Assembly: GCA_965217825.1 (NCBI GenBank)
Contig: OZ244571.1
Span: 310,001-374,000 of the forward strand
Length of the DNA stretch: 64,000 nucleotides
Source: VXNE01 sp965217825
Lineage (GTDB): Bacteria > Pseudomonadota > Gammaproteobacteria > Pseudomonadales > Azotimanducaceae
Direction of reading: 5' to 3'
The notes beneath the pieces were generated by a model. The model did no database searches, had not been told where the DNA came from, and saw nothing but the letters and a program-made list of their open reading frames with translations. The first letter of the stretch is position 1. Every line of letters starts with the position of its first letter. Position numbers and translations under genes: made by a program. This document shows positions 42,992 through 51,873 of the stretch, piece after piece.

Positions 42992-43694
42992 CTAGCTGCT
43001 TTCCGGCAGCAGTCGCGCCAGGTCAGACTCGATCAGTTCCTCACGGACGGGGCGCAGCGCCGGGTCGTTGACACGATTGTGCAGTTCCTTTGGATCATCG
43101 CGCATGTCGTAAAGGTCCAGGGGTTCGCGCGTGGTGGCATTCACCGCCATCTTGTAGCGGTCCGTGCGCACCATGGAAAAGGCGAGCGGCGGCACCCCGA
43201 TTTCGCTTAACACCGCGTCCTTGTGCCTGTGCGCATCGGTGGCGTCCTTGCCTGCCCGGATGAGCGGCAGCAGGGACGATCCATCCGATTCCGCAAACGC
43301 TTCGGCTCCGGTGACATCCAGCAGCGTTGCGGTGATATCCAGGTGATCCGTCAGGGCATTGCTCTGCCACCCGGCTCCGCCGCTCGGCGGGCGGAAGATG
43401 CAGGGCACATTCACCGCACCGTCATAGAAGACCTTCTTGGCCATCAGGCCATGGTCCCCGAGCATCTCGCCGTGATCGGATGAGAACACGATCCAGGTGT
43501 CGTTCAGCCATCCCCTGTTTTCCAGCGCCGCAACGACCCGGCCAACACAGTCGTCGATCAGGCTGACCTTGGCGTAGTAGTAGGATTTCATCACCCGGTT
43601 CTCGGCCTCGCTCATTCGATCCAGCTTCCGCGGGGCGAACTTCGGCGCGCTGCTGATCGGTGAAGATGAAGAGAATGTTGGGTTTCTTGCTCAT
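42992..43694 (-). pseudogene. Sulfatase with internal deletion (active-site region lost)
   Basis: The gene starts at ATG 43694, overlapping the P450 stop, with KKPNILFIFTDQQRA, the standard sulfatase N-terminus. It then jumps out of frame straight to sequence from the middle of the enzyme. The remaining frame, from about 43615 (MSEAENRVMKSYYYAKVSLI), has FSSDHGEMLGDHGLMAKK and YDMRDDPKELHN at the end. About half the protein, including the C-x-P-S-R formylglycine site, is missing, so it cannot hydrolyse sulfate esters. Compare the intact sulfatase at 52672. Confidence 0.85.
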
Positions 43695-44941
43695 TGCCAA
43701 ATCCTCACGGGTAGCGTTGCCGGCCCTCCCAATCGGTTGAACTGCGTCCGGTCGGCGGTCTCGCTGATCTCGATTCGGCCGAGGGCGTTGACCATGCTGG
43801 TCACTGCGATCCTGCCTTCGAGCCTCGCGAGGTGCGCCCCCAGGCAGTTGTGGATACCGTAGCCGAACGCCAAATGCGGATTCGGATCCCGGTCGATGAG
43901 GAACTCGTCGGCCTGATCGAACACCGATTCGTCACGGTTGGCGGACGCAATGAGGGGCACGACAATAACGCCTTCCGGTATGGCGACCCCGGCAAGCTCC
44001 GTCGCTCGAGTCGTACGGCGGACCGTCGCCGAAAACGGGGAATAGAAGCGAAGCGTTTCCTCGATGAAGCGCGGAATGAGATCGGGATTCGCCTTGAGTG
44101 CCGCGAACGTTTCCGGCATCTCGTCGAAGACGCGGACGCATCCGGTAATGAGCCCCGTGGTCGTTTCGTTGCCCGCGATGAGCAGAAGCCGGCAGAAACT
44201 CAGCAACTCCTCATCGGATAGATGTCCATCCTCGGTTTCTGTCCGGATGAGCCGACCGACCAGTGCCCCACAGCCGGCGCCTTCGGCGTCGCCTGTGGCC
44301 CGACCCCGCTCGCCGTCCATGGGACAACCGCCCGTGGTCGCTAACGCTCCCCCGAGGCGGTTGTCCCATGCAAGGTTGTTGCCCGGCGCGGGGCGCAGCC
44401 TTTCGATCCTGCCCAGGAAATACGCGTTCATTTCTTCTGTCGCCCGCTGCACCGATTCATCCGGCTGGGCAAACAGAATCTCCCCGATGTTGCTGAAGAT
44501 CTTGTCGGACCACCGTTTGAAGTCCTTCATGTTGCCGTCTTCGACCCCAAGCATTTGCGCGATGACGGTCACGGGCAGGGGCGCCGCCAATGCGTCGACC
44601 AGGTCCACTTCCTCGTACTGGCGCATGGATGCCATCAGTTCGTCACAGCGGGCTTTGACAAGGCCGTGCTGCGCTTCGATGTGGCTCGGTTTGAAAGCGT
44701 AGCTGACAAGCTTGCGCAAGCGGTTATGGATCGGTGGATCGCTGAACAGCATCGACGGCGGGGCGCCGGGCACGGGCGGCGCGATCGCCGACGAGAATGT
44801 CTCGTGGTTGCGCAGGACTTGCCGAACGTCCGCGTACCGGGCCACCTGCCAGGCGCCCTGCTGTTCGACAACAGGCGCCTGTTGACGCAGGGAGCGGTAG
44901 TACTCATAGACGCCCGGCGTCCCGTTTTCGGTCTCGCTCAT
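43691..44941 (-). CDS. Cytochrome P450 carrying an in-frame palindromic repeat insertion
   Basis: A 416-residue bacterial P450 with the I-helix LLLIAGNETTTGLI, ExxR motif EETLRFYSPF and haem-Cys loop AFGYGIHNCLGAHLARLE. Between LRPAPGNNL and VGRLIRTETEDGHLSDEELL, which are adjacent in normal family members, lie about 37 extra residues (AWDNRLGGALATTGGCPMDG onward). They are encoded by the repeat at 44262-44374. The insertion falls in the loop before the I-helix and keeps the frame, so a working enzyme is possible. The gene overlaps the broken sulfatase gene. The substrate is unknown. Confidence 0.9.
   Translation of the reverse strand: MSETENGTPGVYEYYRSLRQQAPVVEQQGAWQVARYADVRQVLRNHETFSSAIAPPVPGAPPSMLFSDPPIHNRLRKLVSYAFKPSHIEAQHGLVKARCDELMASMRQYEEVDLVDALAAPLPVTVIAQMLGVEDGNMKDFKRWSDKIFSNIGEILFAQPDESVQRATEEMNAYFLGRIERLRPAPGNNLAWDNRLGGALATTGGCPMDGERGRATGDAEGAGCGALVGRLIRTETEDGHLSDEELLSFCRLLLIAGNETTTGLITGCVRVFDEMPETFAALKANPDLIPRFIEETLRFYSPFSATVRRTTRATELAGVAIPEGVIVVPLIASANRDESVFDQADEFLIDRDPNPHLAFGYGIHNCLGAHLARLEGRIAVTSMVNALGRIEISETADRTQFNRLGGPATLPVRIWQ
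44262..44374 (+). repeat. Modular palindromic repeat, copy D, inside the P450 gene
   Basis: The element runs from AGTGCCCCACAGCCGGCG to TTGTCCCATGCAAG. Its terminal hairpin has perfect 14-base arms (44319-44332 and 44356-44369, ATGGGACAACCGCC and its complement) around loop CGTGGTCGCTAACGCTCCC. In the P450 frame (minus strand) it adds 38 codons from a Leu to a Leu, so a Leu codon appears at both edges. Confidence 0.9.
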
Positions 44942-45128
44942 GATTCAGGTCGCCGACAAAATTCCATCTCATCCCAATCGTCCGTGGCCCCACCGGTGCG
45001 GATACGACCACCGTCGGCGCGCAGTGTCGCACCAACAGAAGGCTGTGGACAAATCCAGCCTTCAGGGGGTTGCATTAAGGCGACCAATGGTCCAATCATC
45101 AAGTGTCTCAACCAGCGGAGGTAAGCCG

Positions 45129-45449
45129 ATGAGCAAATACATGTTTCACGCGAACTATACGCAGGGCGGGCTTGGCGGTTTGCTGAAGGAAGGCGGCACG
45201 CGACGGCGGGAAGCGTTGACTCAGACCATCGAGGGGGTCGGCGGCAGCGTGGAGGCGTTCTATTACGCGTTCGGCGATACCGATCTCTACATCATCGCCG
45301 ATCTCCCCGACGATGCGACGGCCACCGCCGTTTCCCTGAACATCGGCGCCGCCGGCGTTCTCACCGTTCGGGTTACGGCGCTCGTCACACCGGAATCCGT
45401 GGACGAAGCCGCCGGAAAGAGCGTTCCCTACCGCGTTCCCGGCGCCTGA
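45129..45449 (+). CDS. GYD-domain protein
   Basis: A 106-residue protein matching the GYD family: KYMFHANYTQGGLGGLLKEG, VEAFYYAFGDTDLYIIADLP and LTVRVTALVTPESVDEA. The GYD signature itself is read as FGDTD. Function is unknown; the fold is ferredoxin-like. The ATG at 45129 has a GGAGG site nine bases upstream, whereas the longer open frame overlaps the P450 promoter area. Confidence 0.8.
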   Translation: MSKYMFHANYTQGGLGGLLKEGGTRRREALTQTIEGVGGSVEAFYYAFGDTDLYIIADLPDDATATAVSLNIGAAGVLTVRVTALVTPESVDEAAGKSVPYRVPGA

Positions 45450-45485
45450 CGCAGTCTCCATCGGGACGGCGGGGCGCCTTGAGCT

Positions 45486-46187
45486 TCACCTCTGGACCCA
45501 GCCTCCCGCGAAGGGAAACACCTGTCCGACCATAAAGCCGCATTCATCGCTGGCGAGGAACACGGCGAACATCGCGTCTTCGCGCGGCGTGCCCAGACGC
45601 CCCGCGGGCACCTGGCGTTTCAGCGATGCCACGAAAGAGGCTTTTTCCATCAGTTCCGGCGGAAAATAGTCCGGGTTCTCCACGTAGTTCTGGGCAATCA
45701 GGTTGACCTGCACGTTGTGCGGAGCGACTTCCACCCCAACCGCCTGCACGTACCCGACCTGCGCCGCGCGCGCCGCCGAATAGGCGGCGACAGTCCTCAT
45801 CCCTCGCAACGCCGCGGCGCTTCCGTAGACGACGATCTTTCCGGACTTCCGCTCGATCATCTGCGGCAAGACCGCCTGCGTCAGCCAATGCAGGGGATGC
45901 ACCATGCGATCAAACGGCGTGCGCCAATGGTCGTCCTCGATTGCCGTCACGGGGGTGCCGCTGAAGTTGGGCGACGCGAGATTTGCTACCAGCACGTCGA
46001 GGCGGCCGCACTCCGCGATCAGCGCCCGGCAGGCGTCGGCCGTGTCGAGGGGTTGCGAATCCGCGATTACCGTCGCGCCTTCCTCCCGGAACACGTCGAC
46101 CGTGACGGGACCCATGAAGTCTTCCGCCTGCGTTACCAGGACACGTTTTCTGTGGAGCCTGCCGGGAATCTTCAGGACAGGTCTCAA
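45486..46187 (-). CDS. SDR-family oxidoreductase, noncanonical motifs
   Basis: This 233-residue Rossmann protein has KRVLVTQAEDFMGPVTVDVF in place of the TGxxxGxG cofactor loop, LDVLVANLASPNF (the NAG-like strand), VVYGSAAALRGMRTVAAYSA and RAAQVGYVQAVGVEVAP. The catalytic Y-x-x-x-K appears as YSAAR, with Arg for Lys, so cofactor use or catalysis may differ. The frame starts at a TTG overlapping the stop of a 20-codon ORF (46184-46246); a small frameshift may have separated that N-terminal peptide from the rest. Confidence 0.72.
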   Translation of the reverse strand: MRPVLKIPGRLHRKRVLVTQAEDFMGPVTVDVFREEGATVIADSQPLDTADACRALIAECGRLDVLVANLASPNFSGTPVTAIEDDHWRTPFDRMVHPLHWLTQAVLPQMIERKSGKIVVYGSAAALRGMRTVAAYSAARAAQVGYVQAVGVEVAPHNVQVNLIAQNYVENPDYFPPELMEKASFVASLKRQVPAGRLGTPREDAMFAVFLASDECGFMVGQVFPFAGGWVQR

Positions 46188-46246
46188 GCAACGAGCCGAT
46201 AGTTATCGGGGTCCGTTGCATATCCGTTTGTTGCATGTTGACTCAT
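46184..46246 (-). CDS. 20-codon leader ORF overlapping the SDR start
   Basis: The ATG at 46246 follows AAGGATC and encodes MSQHATNGYATDPDNYRLVA before a TGA that overlaps the TTG of the SDR gene. It could be a coupled leader peptide or, more likely, the original N-terminus of the SDR split off by a frameshift. Confidence 0.4.
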   Translation of the reverse strand: MSQHATNGYATDPDNYRLVA

Positions 46247-46278
46247 CGAAGATCCTTCCACATTTACTGTAACGACCT

Positions 46279-47832
46279 TCACCACCTTTCCGGCCCGAAG
46301 GGCAGGCTCACCTCCATTCCGGTCCAAAGGGCACGTTCCTCGTCGTATGGCCCATTCACGACCTGCACCGGCGTGCCGAGAACGCCGGTGGAACGGGTCT
46401 GCGTGTCGTAGGCCACCCAATCGGGGAGCGCCTCGGTGCTTGCACTGCCGGTTCTCGCAAAGGCGCAGAAGGCGTCCTGCAGGTGTCCCGAGAGGGCATC
46501 CGTAGCTTCGCCCCGCCCGAAGTACCTGGCGCTTCCTTCGCTGAACGCATGCGTCCCGAACACGAAGCCGATGATGATCGCGTGGGGCGCTCCGAGAATG
46601 CCTCCTTCCCAGGGCGACTCCCCCGCGAAGATGTAGTGATAGCCGCCCTGGCCGCGCGCTGACAACGCCTCCAGCAGGTTGATCGCGGGGATACGCATCT
46701 TCCGGTCTGTCTCGATGGTCCAATAGAGCGTAACCGGGTCAGTGGGAGCGCCACGGCGGGCACGGATCTCGCGGTATCCGTCGATGATGGCCCGCGGGTT
46801 CTCGACGTTCTTGGCGATCTCGGCGGTCAACCCGTTTTCATCGAGTTTCGACATGGTCGGGTTCATCACGGTGAAGCCGCGCCACTCGTCCCGCTGCGTA
46901 CCGACCAGAAGCGAAACGCCATCCGCAGCACCCTGCTGCACAGCATCGAGCGGCATCGCCTCGATCTGGGTGCCATCGATAGTCGGCTGATAGCACATGC
47001 CGTGGCCCCGGGCACTGTAGCGGGCGGTGGCTTCAACAATCGCCTCGGGGTGAAGTGCCATCAGCTTGTCGAAATCGTTCCCGGACAGGCCAAGCTCCTC
47101 CAGCACACCCTCCGAGATTTCCACGGCGCGTTCGAGCGAGTTCGCCGTGCTTGCCGCGCCACTGATGGCGATTCCCCGATGGAACAGTCCCTTCGCGGGC
47201 GCGAGCGCGAGCAGCCCGGCGACACTCATTGCGCCCGCCGACTCGCCGAAGATAGTGACGCATCCCGGGTCTCCGCCGAACTCGGCAATGTTGTCGCGCA
47301 CCCATTCGAGGGCCGCGGCCTGGTCGAGCAACCCCTCGTTTCCGGTCGCCGGAATGCGCCCGCCCGTCACCTCGTTCAAATTGAGAAATCCCAGCCCGCC
47401 AAGCCGATAGTTGATGGTGACCACCACCACATCGCAGCGCCGCGACATTATTTCGCCGTCATAAACCGGCGTTCCCCCGGTGCCGCCCGAGAAACCGCCG
47501 CCGTGGATCCACACCATCACGGGCCGTTTGGCATCGTCGAGGCCCGGCGTCCAGACGTTCAGTTGCAGGCAGTCTTCGTCGCGGTAAGCGGCGTTGCGCG
47601 CGTTGAACACGAACGACAGGGGGCTGTCGGGGTTGTCGGCCACCCGCTGCCACGCCTGCTTGCCCCAGTCGCCATTTGCGGCGCGCACGCCCGACCAGGG
47701 CGCCGGCGGTCCCGGGGAACGCCAACGCTGTTCTCCCGCCGGAGACGCCGCAAAGGGGATGCCCCTGAAGCTGTGGATACCGTTGTTGCTCGCGCCCTCT
47801 ACCTTGCCGTATACCGTCTCGACGATGGCCAT
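46279..47832 (-). CDS. Carboxylesterase type B
   Basis: A 517-residue alpha/beta hydrolase: VYGKVEGASNNGIHSFRGIP, DCLQLNVWTPG, oxyanion motif VWIHGGGFSGGTGG, nucleophile elbow TIFGESAGAMSVAGLLA with Ser, and the Glu/His region GEATDALSGHLQDAFCAFAR. No signal peptide is visible, so it is probably cytoplasmic. The substrate is unknown. An ATG five codons upstream at 47847 is an alternative start. Confidence 0.88.
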   Translation of the reverse strand: MAIVETVYGKVEGASNNGIHSFRGIPFAASPAGEQRWRSPGPPAPWSGVRAANGDWGKQAWQRVADNPDSPLSFVFNARNAAYRDEDCLQLNVWTPGLDDAKRPVMVWIHGGGFSGGTGGTPVYDGEIMSRRCDVVVVTINYRLGGLGFLNLNEVTGGRIPATGNEGLLDQAAALEWVRDNIAEFGGDPGCVTIFGESAGAMSVAGLLALAPAKGLFHRGIAISGAASTANSLERAVEISEGVLEELGLSGNDFDKLMALHPEAIVEATARYSARGHGMCYQPTIDGTQIEAMPLDAVQQGAADGVSLLVGTQRDEWRGFTVMNPTMSKLDENGLTAEIAKNVENPRAIIDGYREIRARRGAPTDPVTLYWTIETDRKMRIPAINLLEALSARGQGGYHYIFAGESPWEGGILGAPHAIIIGFVFGTHAFSEGSARYFGRGEATDALSGHLQDAFCAFARTGSASTEALPDWVAYDTQTRSTGVLGTPVQVVNGPYDEERALWTGMEVSLPFGPERW

Positions 47833-47961
47833 GTATTCCCCACTCATTCCTTGTCGTCAATCCTCAAGTGTGGTGGTCTGTGCCAGTAAGCGCAAGACTG
47901 CGGGGGAGCCTATACCCCGTGGGCAAAGGACGAACCCAACGTGTTTCCAGCGTCGGCCGCG

Positions 47962-48549
47962 CTATCCGTTCTCCCGTTTCCACGCGACAACTGCTGCCCG
48001 TAACTCGGGGAAGTATTCTTCGAAGTCGTCCATCAAAACAGGTAGTTGGGTGCCCACGATGGCGTCGAGTTCGGGCGCGAGGTGTGCGAGCCGCAAGCGC
48101 TCCAGGATGTAGGTCATCGCGCGCAGCACCGTGGGTGGTTCGCGGTAGTGCGAAAGCACGTCGGCATCCCGGAAGCGCCGGAAATACCTTCTTCCTTGTT
48201 CGGGCAGGAATTGATCGAATGCGCCGATGGCCTCGTACGCCATGGCCGCGAACGCTGTGAGTTCGCCGTGCCCGTGACTGTCCCATCGCAGCGCGAGACA
48301 GTGGTCGGCGACCACATCGAGTAGTACCGGCGCGGCGCGGCGCAGTCTCGGGTCGAGTCGGCGCACGCTGGAGGAAATACCGGGCAAGCGATTGCTCACC
48401 GCATCGACGCGGCGGTGGAGGCGAATTCCCGCCTGCAAGGGCTCCGGCAGCCCGTCCGGCACCGGGCCCTTGATAAAGTCGCCGATGAACCCGCCGGCGA
48501 TCAGCGCCGTGTCAGGGTGGGCCAGCGTGCAGTGGGCGAGAAAGTTCAC
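47962..48549 (-). CDS. acpH: AcpH, acyl-carrier-protein phosphodiesterase
   Basis: A 195-residue enzyme removing 4'-phosphopantetheine from ACP. It has the family start MNFLAHCTLAHPDTALIAGG, then FIGDFIKG, GIRLHRRVDAVSN and LLDVVADHCLALRWDSHG, with His/Asp metal ligands of an HD-like site. The ATG overlaps the gshA stop. Confidence 0.9.
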   Translation of the reverse strand: MNFLAHCTLAHPDTALIAGGFIGDFIKGPVPDGLPEPLQAGIRLHRRVDAVSNRLPGISSSVRRLDPRLRRAAPVLLDVVADHCLALRWDSHGHGELTAFAAMAYEAIGAFDQFLPEQGRRYFRRFRDADVLSHYREPPTVLRAMTYILERLRLAHLAPELDAIVGTQLPVLMDDFEEYFPELRAAVVAWKRENG

Positions 48550-50132
48550 GCCCGCCGCGCGTCAGGCACCGGGACCTGTTCGTACCCCTTGCGCGATCGG
48601 GTGAAATATTCGTCAAAGGTCTCGCTTTCACTGGCTTCCCGGCGCGTTTGCTCGGCCGTCGATTCACGGCTCAAGCCTTCGAAGAACGCCGTCCGCTCCT
48701 TGCCCAAGGGACTCTCCGAGAAGTAGGCCTTGTGTGACGCCGATTGATGTAGCGCGAAGGAGCGGTAGGAGGTCCGGGCGAGGCGCATGCTCTGCAATAT
48801 GCGCGCCGATGGTGTGAGTTCGGGTTGTGCGACTTTGGACCGCTGCGCATCCACGGCCTCCCCGACTTGGCCGTCGCCCGATACTTCGTCGATCAGGTTC
48901 GCAACAACGCTGCAGTCATCAAGTACCCGGGTCGCCCAGGCGGAGCAGGGCACGGTTCCATTGCCGTCGTCGAGCAGCAGGTTCGGATCGCGGCCATGTG
49001 TGACGACGGCGCGATGATTGGTCTGGATGCGTACGGACTCCTCCGGGCTGTCGGGCGGGCTGTGGCGGAGCAGGCACACGAGCAGGAAAGCGTCCAGGAA
49101 GCGTGACGCGAGCGCGTCGATTCCCGCAGGCAGGAACGGATCGAGGTCCAGACATCGCACTTCGACGTATTCGACGCCTCGGTCATTCAACGCGGCCAGA
49201 GGCATTTCGCCAGAGCGTGTCCGCCGTTTGGGCCGGATCGGCCCGTAGAACTCGTTCTCGATCTGCAGGAGCGCGGTGCCGAGCTGTCTGTATTCACCGT
49301 TCGCCTCGCGCAGACCGATCACTTCGTAGGGCGGATACGGCGTAGTCAACGCCTGGCGCATGGTGGCGGAGTAGTCCGCAAGGCTGTTGTACGAGACGTG
49401 CAGCGAAGACTGGGCGCTGGACTGATAGCCGAGAGTACCCATCCGCAGCGCCGTCGCGTGGGGCAGGTAAAACGTTGTCTCGTCGAATTGCTGCAACGCA
49501 TGCAGCCGGTCGGCCACGAAGGAAGCACAGACAGCCGGCGATGCGCCAAACAGATAGATCAGCAGCCAGGAGTCACGCCGGAAATTGCGGATGAGGTCGA
49601 AGTAGGCACGGGTCGGCGTAGCGTCGTCGAGGGTTTGATGCCGCGCCCTGGCGATGACCGGCCACAGCGGGTCCGGCACCGAGAAGTTGTAGTGGATGCC
49701 AGAAATCGTCTGCATGACCCGACCGTAGCGATAGCCGAGCCCCCGCCGATAGATCGTCTTCATGCGGCCAACATGGGACTTCCCATAGCGGCCCAGCGGG
49801 ACTGCGCCACCGGCGGTAAGCGCGCACGGCATGCTCGCGGCCCATAGCAACTCGTTCTGCAGGTGTCGATAGACGAAGCGATGGATCTCGTCCAGTTCCG
49901 CGATACACGCGGCGGCGCTTTCGTGTACGCCGGTGATCAGTTCCGGCTGCGCCTCACTGAAGTCCGTCGTGATGTGCGGATGGGTGAGCGCCGCGCCTAA
50001 CGCGGAAGGGTGCGGCGTCTGCGCGAGCGTCCCGCGCGGGGTCACCCGCAAGCTCTCCTTTTCGATACCGCGCCGCAGGCGCGCGAGTTCCTCTCGGCCC
50101 CGCAAACACTTGATCGCGTCGGCGCTTATCAC
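48546..50132 (-). CDS. gshA: GshA, glutamate-cysteine ligase (proteobacterial type 1)
   Basis: A 528-residue ATP-dependent enzyme for the first step of glutathione synthesis. Recognisable stretches are LRRGIEKESLRVTPRGTLAQ, THPHITTDFSEAQPELITGV, AGGAVPLGRYGKSHVGRMKT, QTISGIHYNFSVPDPLW and GVEYVEVRCLDLDPFLPAGI. Length matches the E. coli type (about 518). It is cotranscribed with acpH. Glutathione supply is consistent with the GFA-type gene, although they lie far apart. Confidence 0.95.
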   Translation of the reverse strand: MISADAIKCLRGREELARLRRGIEKESLRVTPRGTLAQTPHPSALGAALTHPHITTDFSEAQPELITGVHESAAACIAELDEIHRFVYRHLQNELLWAASMPCALTAGGAVPLGRYGKSHVGRMKTIYRRGLGYRYGRVMQTISGIHYNFSVPDPLWPVIARARHQTLDDATPTRAYFDLIRNFRRDSWLLIYLFGASPAVCASFVADRLHALQQFDETTFYLPHATALRMGTLGYQSSAQSSLHVSYNSLADYSATMRQALTTPYPPYEVIGLREANGEYRQLGTALLQIENEFYGPIRPKRRTRSGEMPLAALNDRGVEYVEVRCLDLDPFLPAGIDALASRFLDAFLLVCLLRHSPPDSPEESVRIQTNHRAVVTHGRDPNLLLDDGNGTVPCSAWATRVLDDCSVVANLIDEVSGDGQVGEAVDAQRSKVAQPELTPSARILQSMRLARTSYRSFALHQSASHKAYFSESPLGKERTAFFEGLSRESTAEQTRREASESETFDEYFTRSRKGYEQVPVPDARRA

Positions 50133-50154
50133 GATGTGACCTTGACGGTCGGAG

Positions 50155-51717
50155 TCAGCCGACCTTCGGTCCCGCGTCCACGATCACCCGATCGACATCG
50201 AACTTCCGAAAGTTGTCGACGAATTTTCCGATCAGGCTTGCCGCGGCCGCATCGTAGGCGGCCTTGTCCGCCCACGTGTTCCGGGGATTCAGGAGCGCGT
50301 CGTCGACACCGGCAACCGTGACGGGAATGTCGAGGTTCAACCCGGGAAGGTGCGTCGTCGACGTATGACGCAAAACGCCAGACTGTATGGCGGCGACAAT
50401 CGACCGCGTCGCCGGAATGCTGAATCGTCTGCCGACGCCGTAGCCGCCGCCGGTCCAGCCCGTATTGACCAAGTAAACGCGCGAGCCGAATTCGCTGATA
50501 CGTTTGATCAGCAGATCGGCGTACACGCGCGCCGGCCGCGGGAAGAATGCGGCTCCGAAGCATGTAGAGAACGTCGCGGAATACGCTTCGTTCGAGCCGA
50601 CGACCGTGGATCCGACTTGCGCTGTATAGCCTGACAGGAAGTGATAGGCGGCGGCTTCCTTGGATAGCACGGCCACGGGTGGCAGCACGCCGCTCACATC
50701 GCAGGTAAGAAAGATGATGGAATCCGGCTCGCCCGCTCGGTTCTCCGGCACCTTGGCCTCTATGTTGTCCAAGGGATAACAGGCGCGCGTGTTCTCCGTG
50801 AGGGACGCGTCCGCATAGTCGGGTTGGCGCGTGACGGGATCCATCACCACGTTCTCGACGATGGCGCCGAACGAGATCGCGTCATAGATCACCGGTTCGT
50901 GCTCGCGCGTCAGGTTGATGCACTTGGCATAGCAGCCGCCTTCGATATTGAACACCCCGCCCTTGGCCCAGCCATGCTCGTCGTCGCCGATCAGCAGACG
51001 CGTCGGATCCGCCGACAGGGTCGTCTTGCCGGTGCCGGAAAGGCCGAAGAAAAGTGTCACATCGCCATCCGGACCGGTATTCGCCCCGCAATGCATGGGT
51101 AGTACATCGCTGTCCGGCAGCAGAAAGTTCTGAACACCGAATAGCGACTTCTTCATCTCCCCCGCGTACCGCAGCCCGGCTAGCAGTATGCGTCGCCGGT
51201 CGAAATTGAGCATCACCGCCACGTCGCTACGGGTGCCGTCGCGCGCCGGAGAACAGACGAAGTTCGGCGCGTTGACCACCTCCCATACCTCCTTCTCCTT
51301 CGGATTGAAGGTATTCGGCACAATGAAAAGCGAACGCCCGAACAGCGCATGCCACGCGTACTCCGTCGTGACCTCCATGGGCAGGTAGTGTCTCGGATCG
51401 GCTCCGACGTGCAGATGAGAAACGAAGGTCTCCCGGCCCGCCAGGTGCGCCTGAACACGGTTCCACAAGGCATCGAACACAGAGGGCTTGATCGGATGGT
51501 TGATGGGCCCCCAGTCGACAAACGCAGACGCTGCGGGACCATCCACGATGAAGCGGTCGTCGGGCGAGCGCCCCGTGCGTTTGCCGGTTTCGACAACGAT
51601 GGCTCCGCTAGACGAGAGCCGGCCCTCGCCGCGCAGAAGGGCGATTTCCGCCAGCGCTGCGGGACTCAGGTCGTAGTAGGTTTCGTTCCTGCTGGAAATG
51701 TCGATGTCGAGCGCCAT
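50155..51717 (-). CDS. pckA: PckA, phosphoenolpyruvate carboxykinase (ATP)
   Basis: A 520-residue gluconeogenic enzyme converting oxaloacetate and ATP to PEP. It has VVETGKRTGRSPDDRFIVD, the kinase-1 loop FFGLSGTGKTTLSADPTR, the metal-binding IGDDEHGWAKGGVFNIEGG and LVNTGWTGGGYGVGRRFSI. The start at 51717 agrees with MALDIDISSRNETYYDL; the upstream codons are less likely. It diverges from the glutaredoxin-domain gene. Confidence 0.95.
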   Translation of the reverse strand: MALDIDISSRNETYYDLSPAALAEIALLRGEGRLSSSGAIVVETGKRTGRSPDDRFIVDGPAASAFVDWGPINHPIKPSVFDALWNRVQAHLAGRETFVSHLHVGADPRHYLPMEVTTEYAWHALFGRSLFIVPNTFNPKEKEVWEVVNAPNFVCSPARDGTRSDVAVMLNFDRRRILLAGLRYAGEMKKSLFGVQNFLLPDSDVLPMHCGANTGPDGDVTLFFGLSGTGKTTLSADPTRLLIGDDEHGWAKGGVFNIEGGCYAKCINLTREHEPVIYDAISFGAIVENVVMDPVTRQPDYADASLTENTRACYPLDNIEAKVPENRAGEPDSIIFLTCDVSGVLPPVAVLSKEAAAYHFLSGYTAQVGSTVVGSNEAYSATFSTCFGAAFFPRPARVYADLLIKRISEFGSRVYLVNTGWTGGGYGVGRRFSIPATRSIVAAIQSGVLRHTSTTHLPGLNLDIPVTVAGVDDALLNPRNTWADKAAYDAAAASLIGKFVDNFRKFDVDRVIVDAGPKVG

Positions 51718-51873
51718 TGACACTATCTTCGGTGGGTTTCGCGAATGATACACGCACGTCCCGCATAGTTCCCGAAGCAGTAGAACTTATTGGACGCCAC
51801 CGGGTCTCAAGCTTTCGTCGAGTGTCCAAACCGCTACACTGACGCAGGTGCAAACGCGACTGGAGAATGGGCC

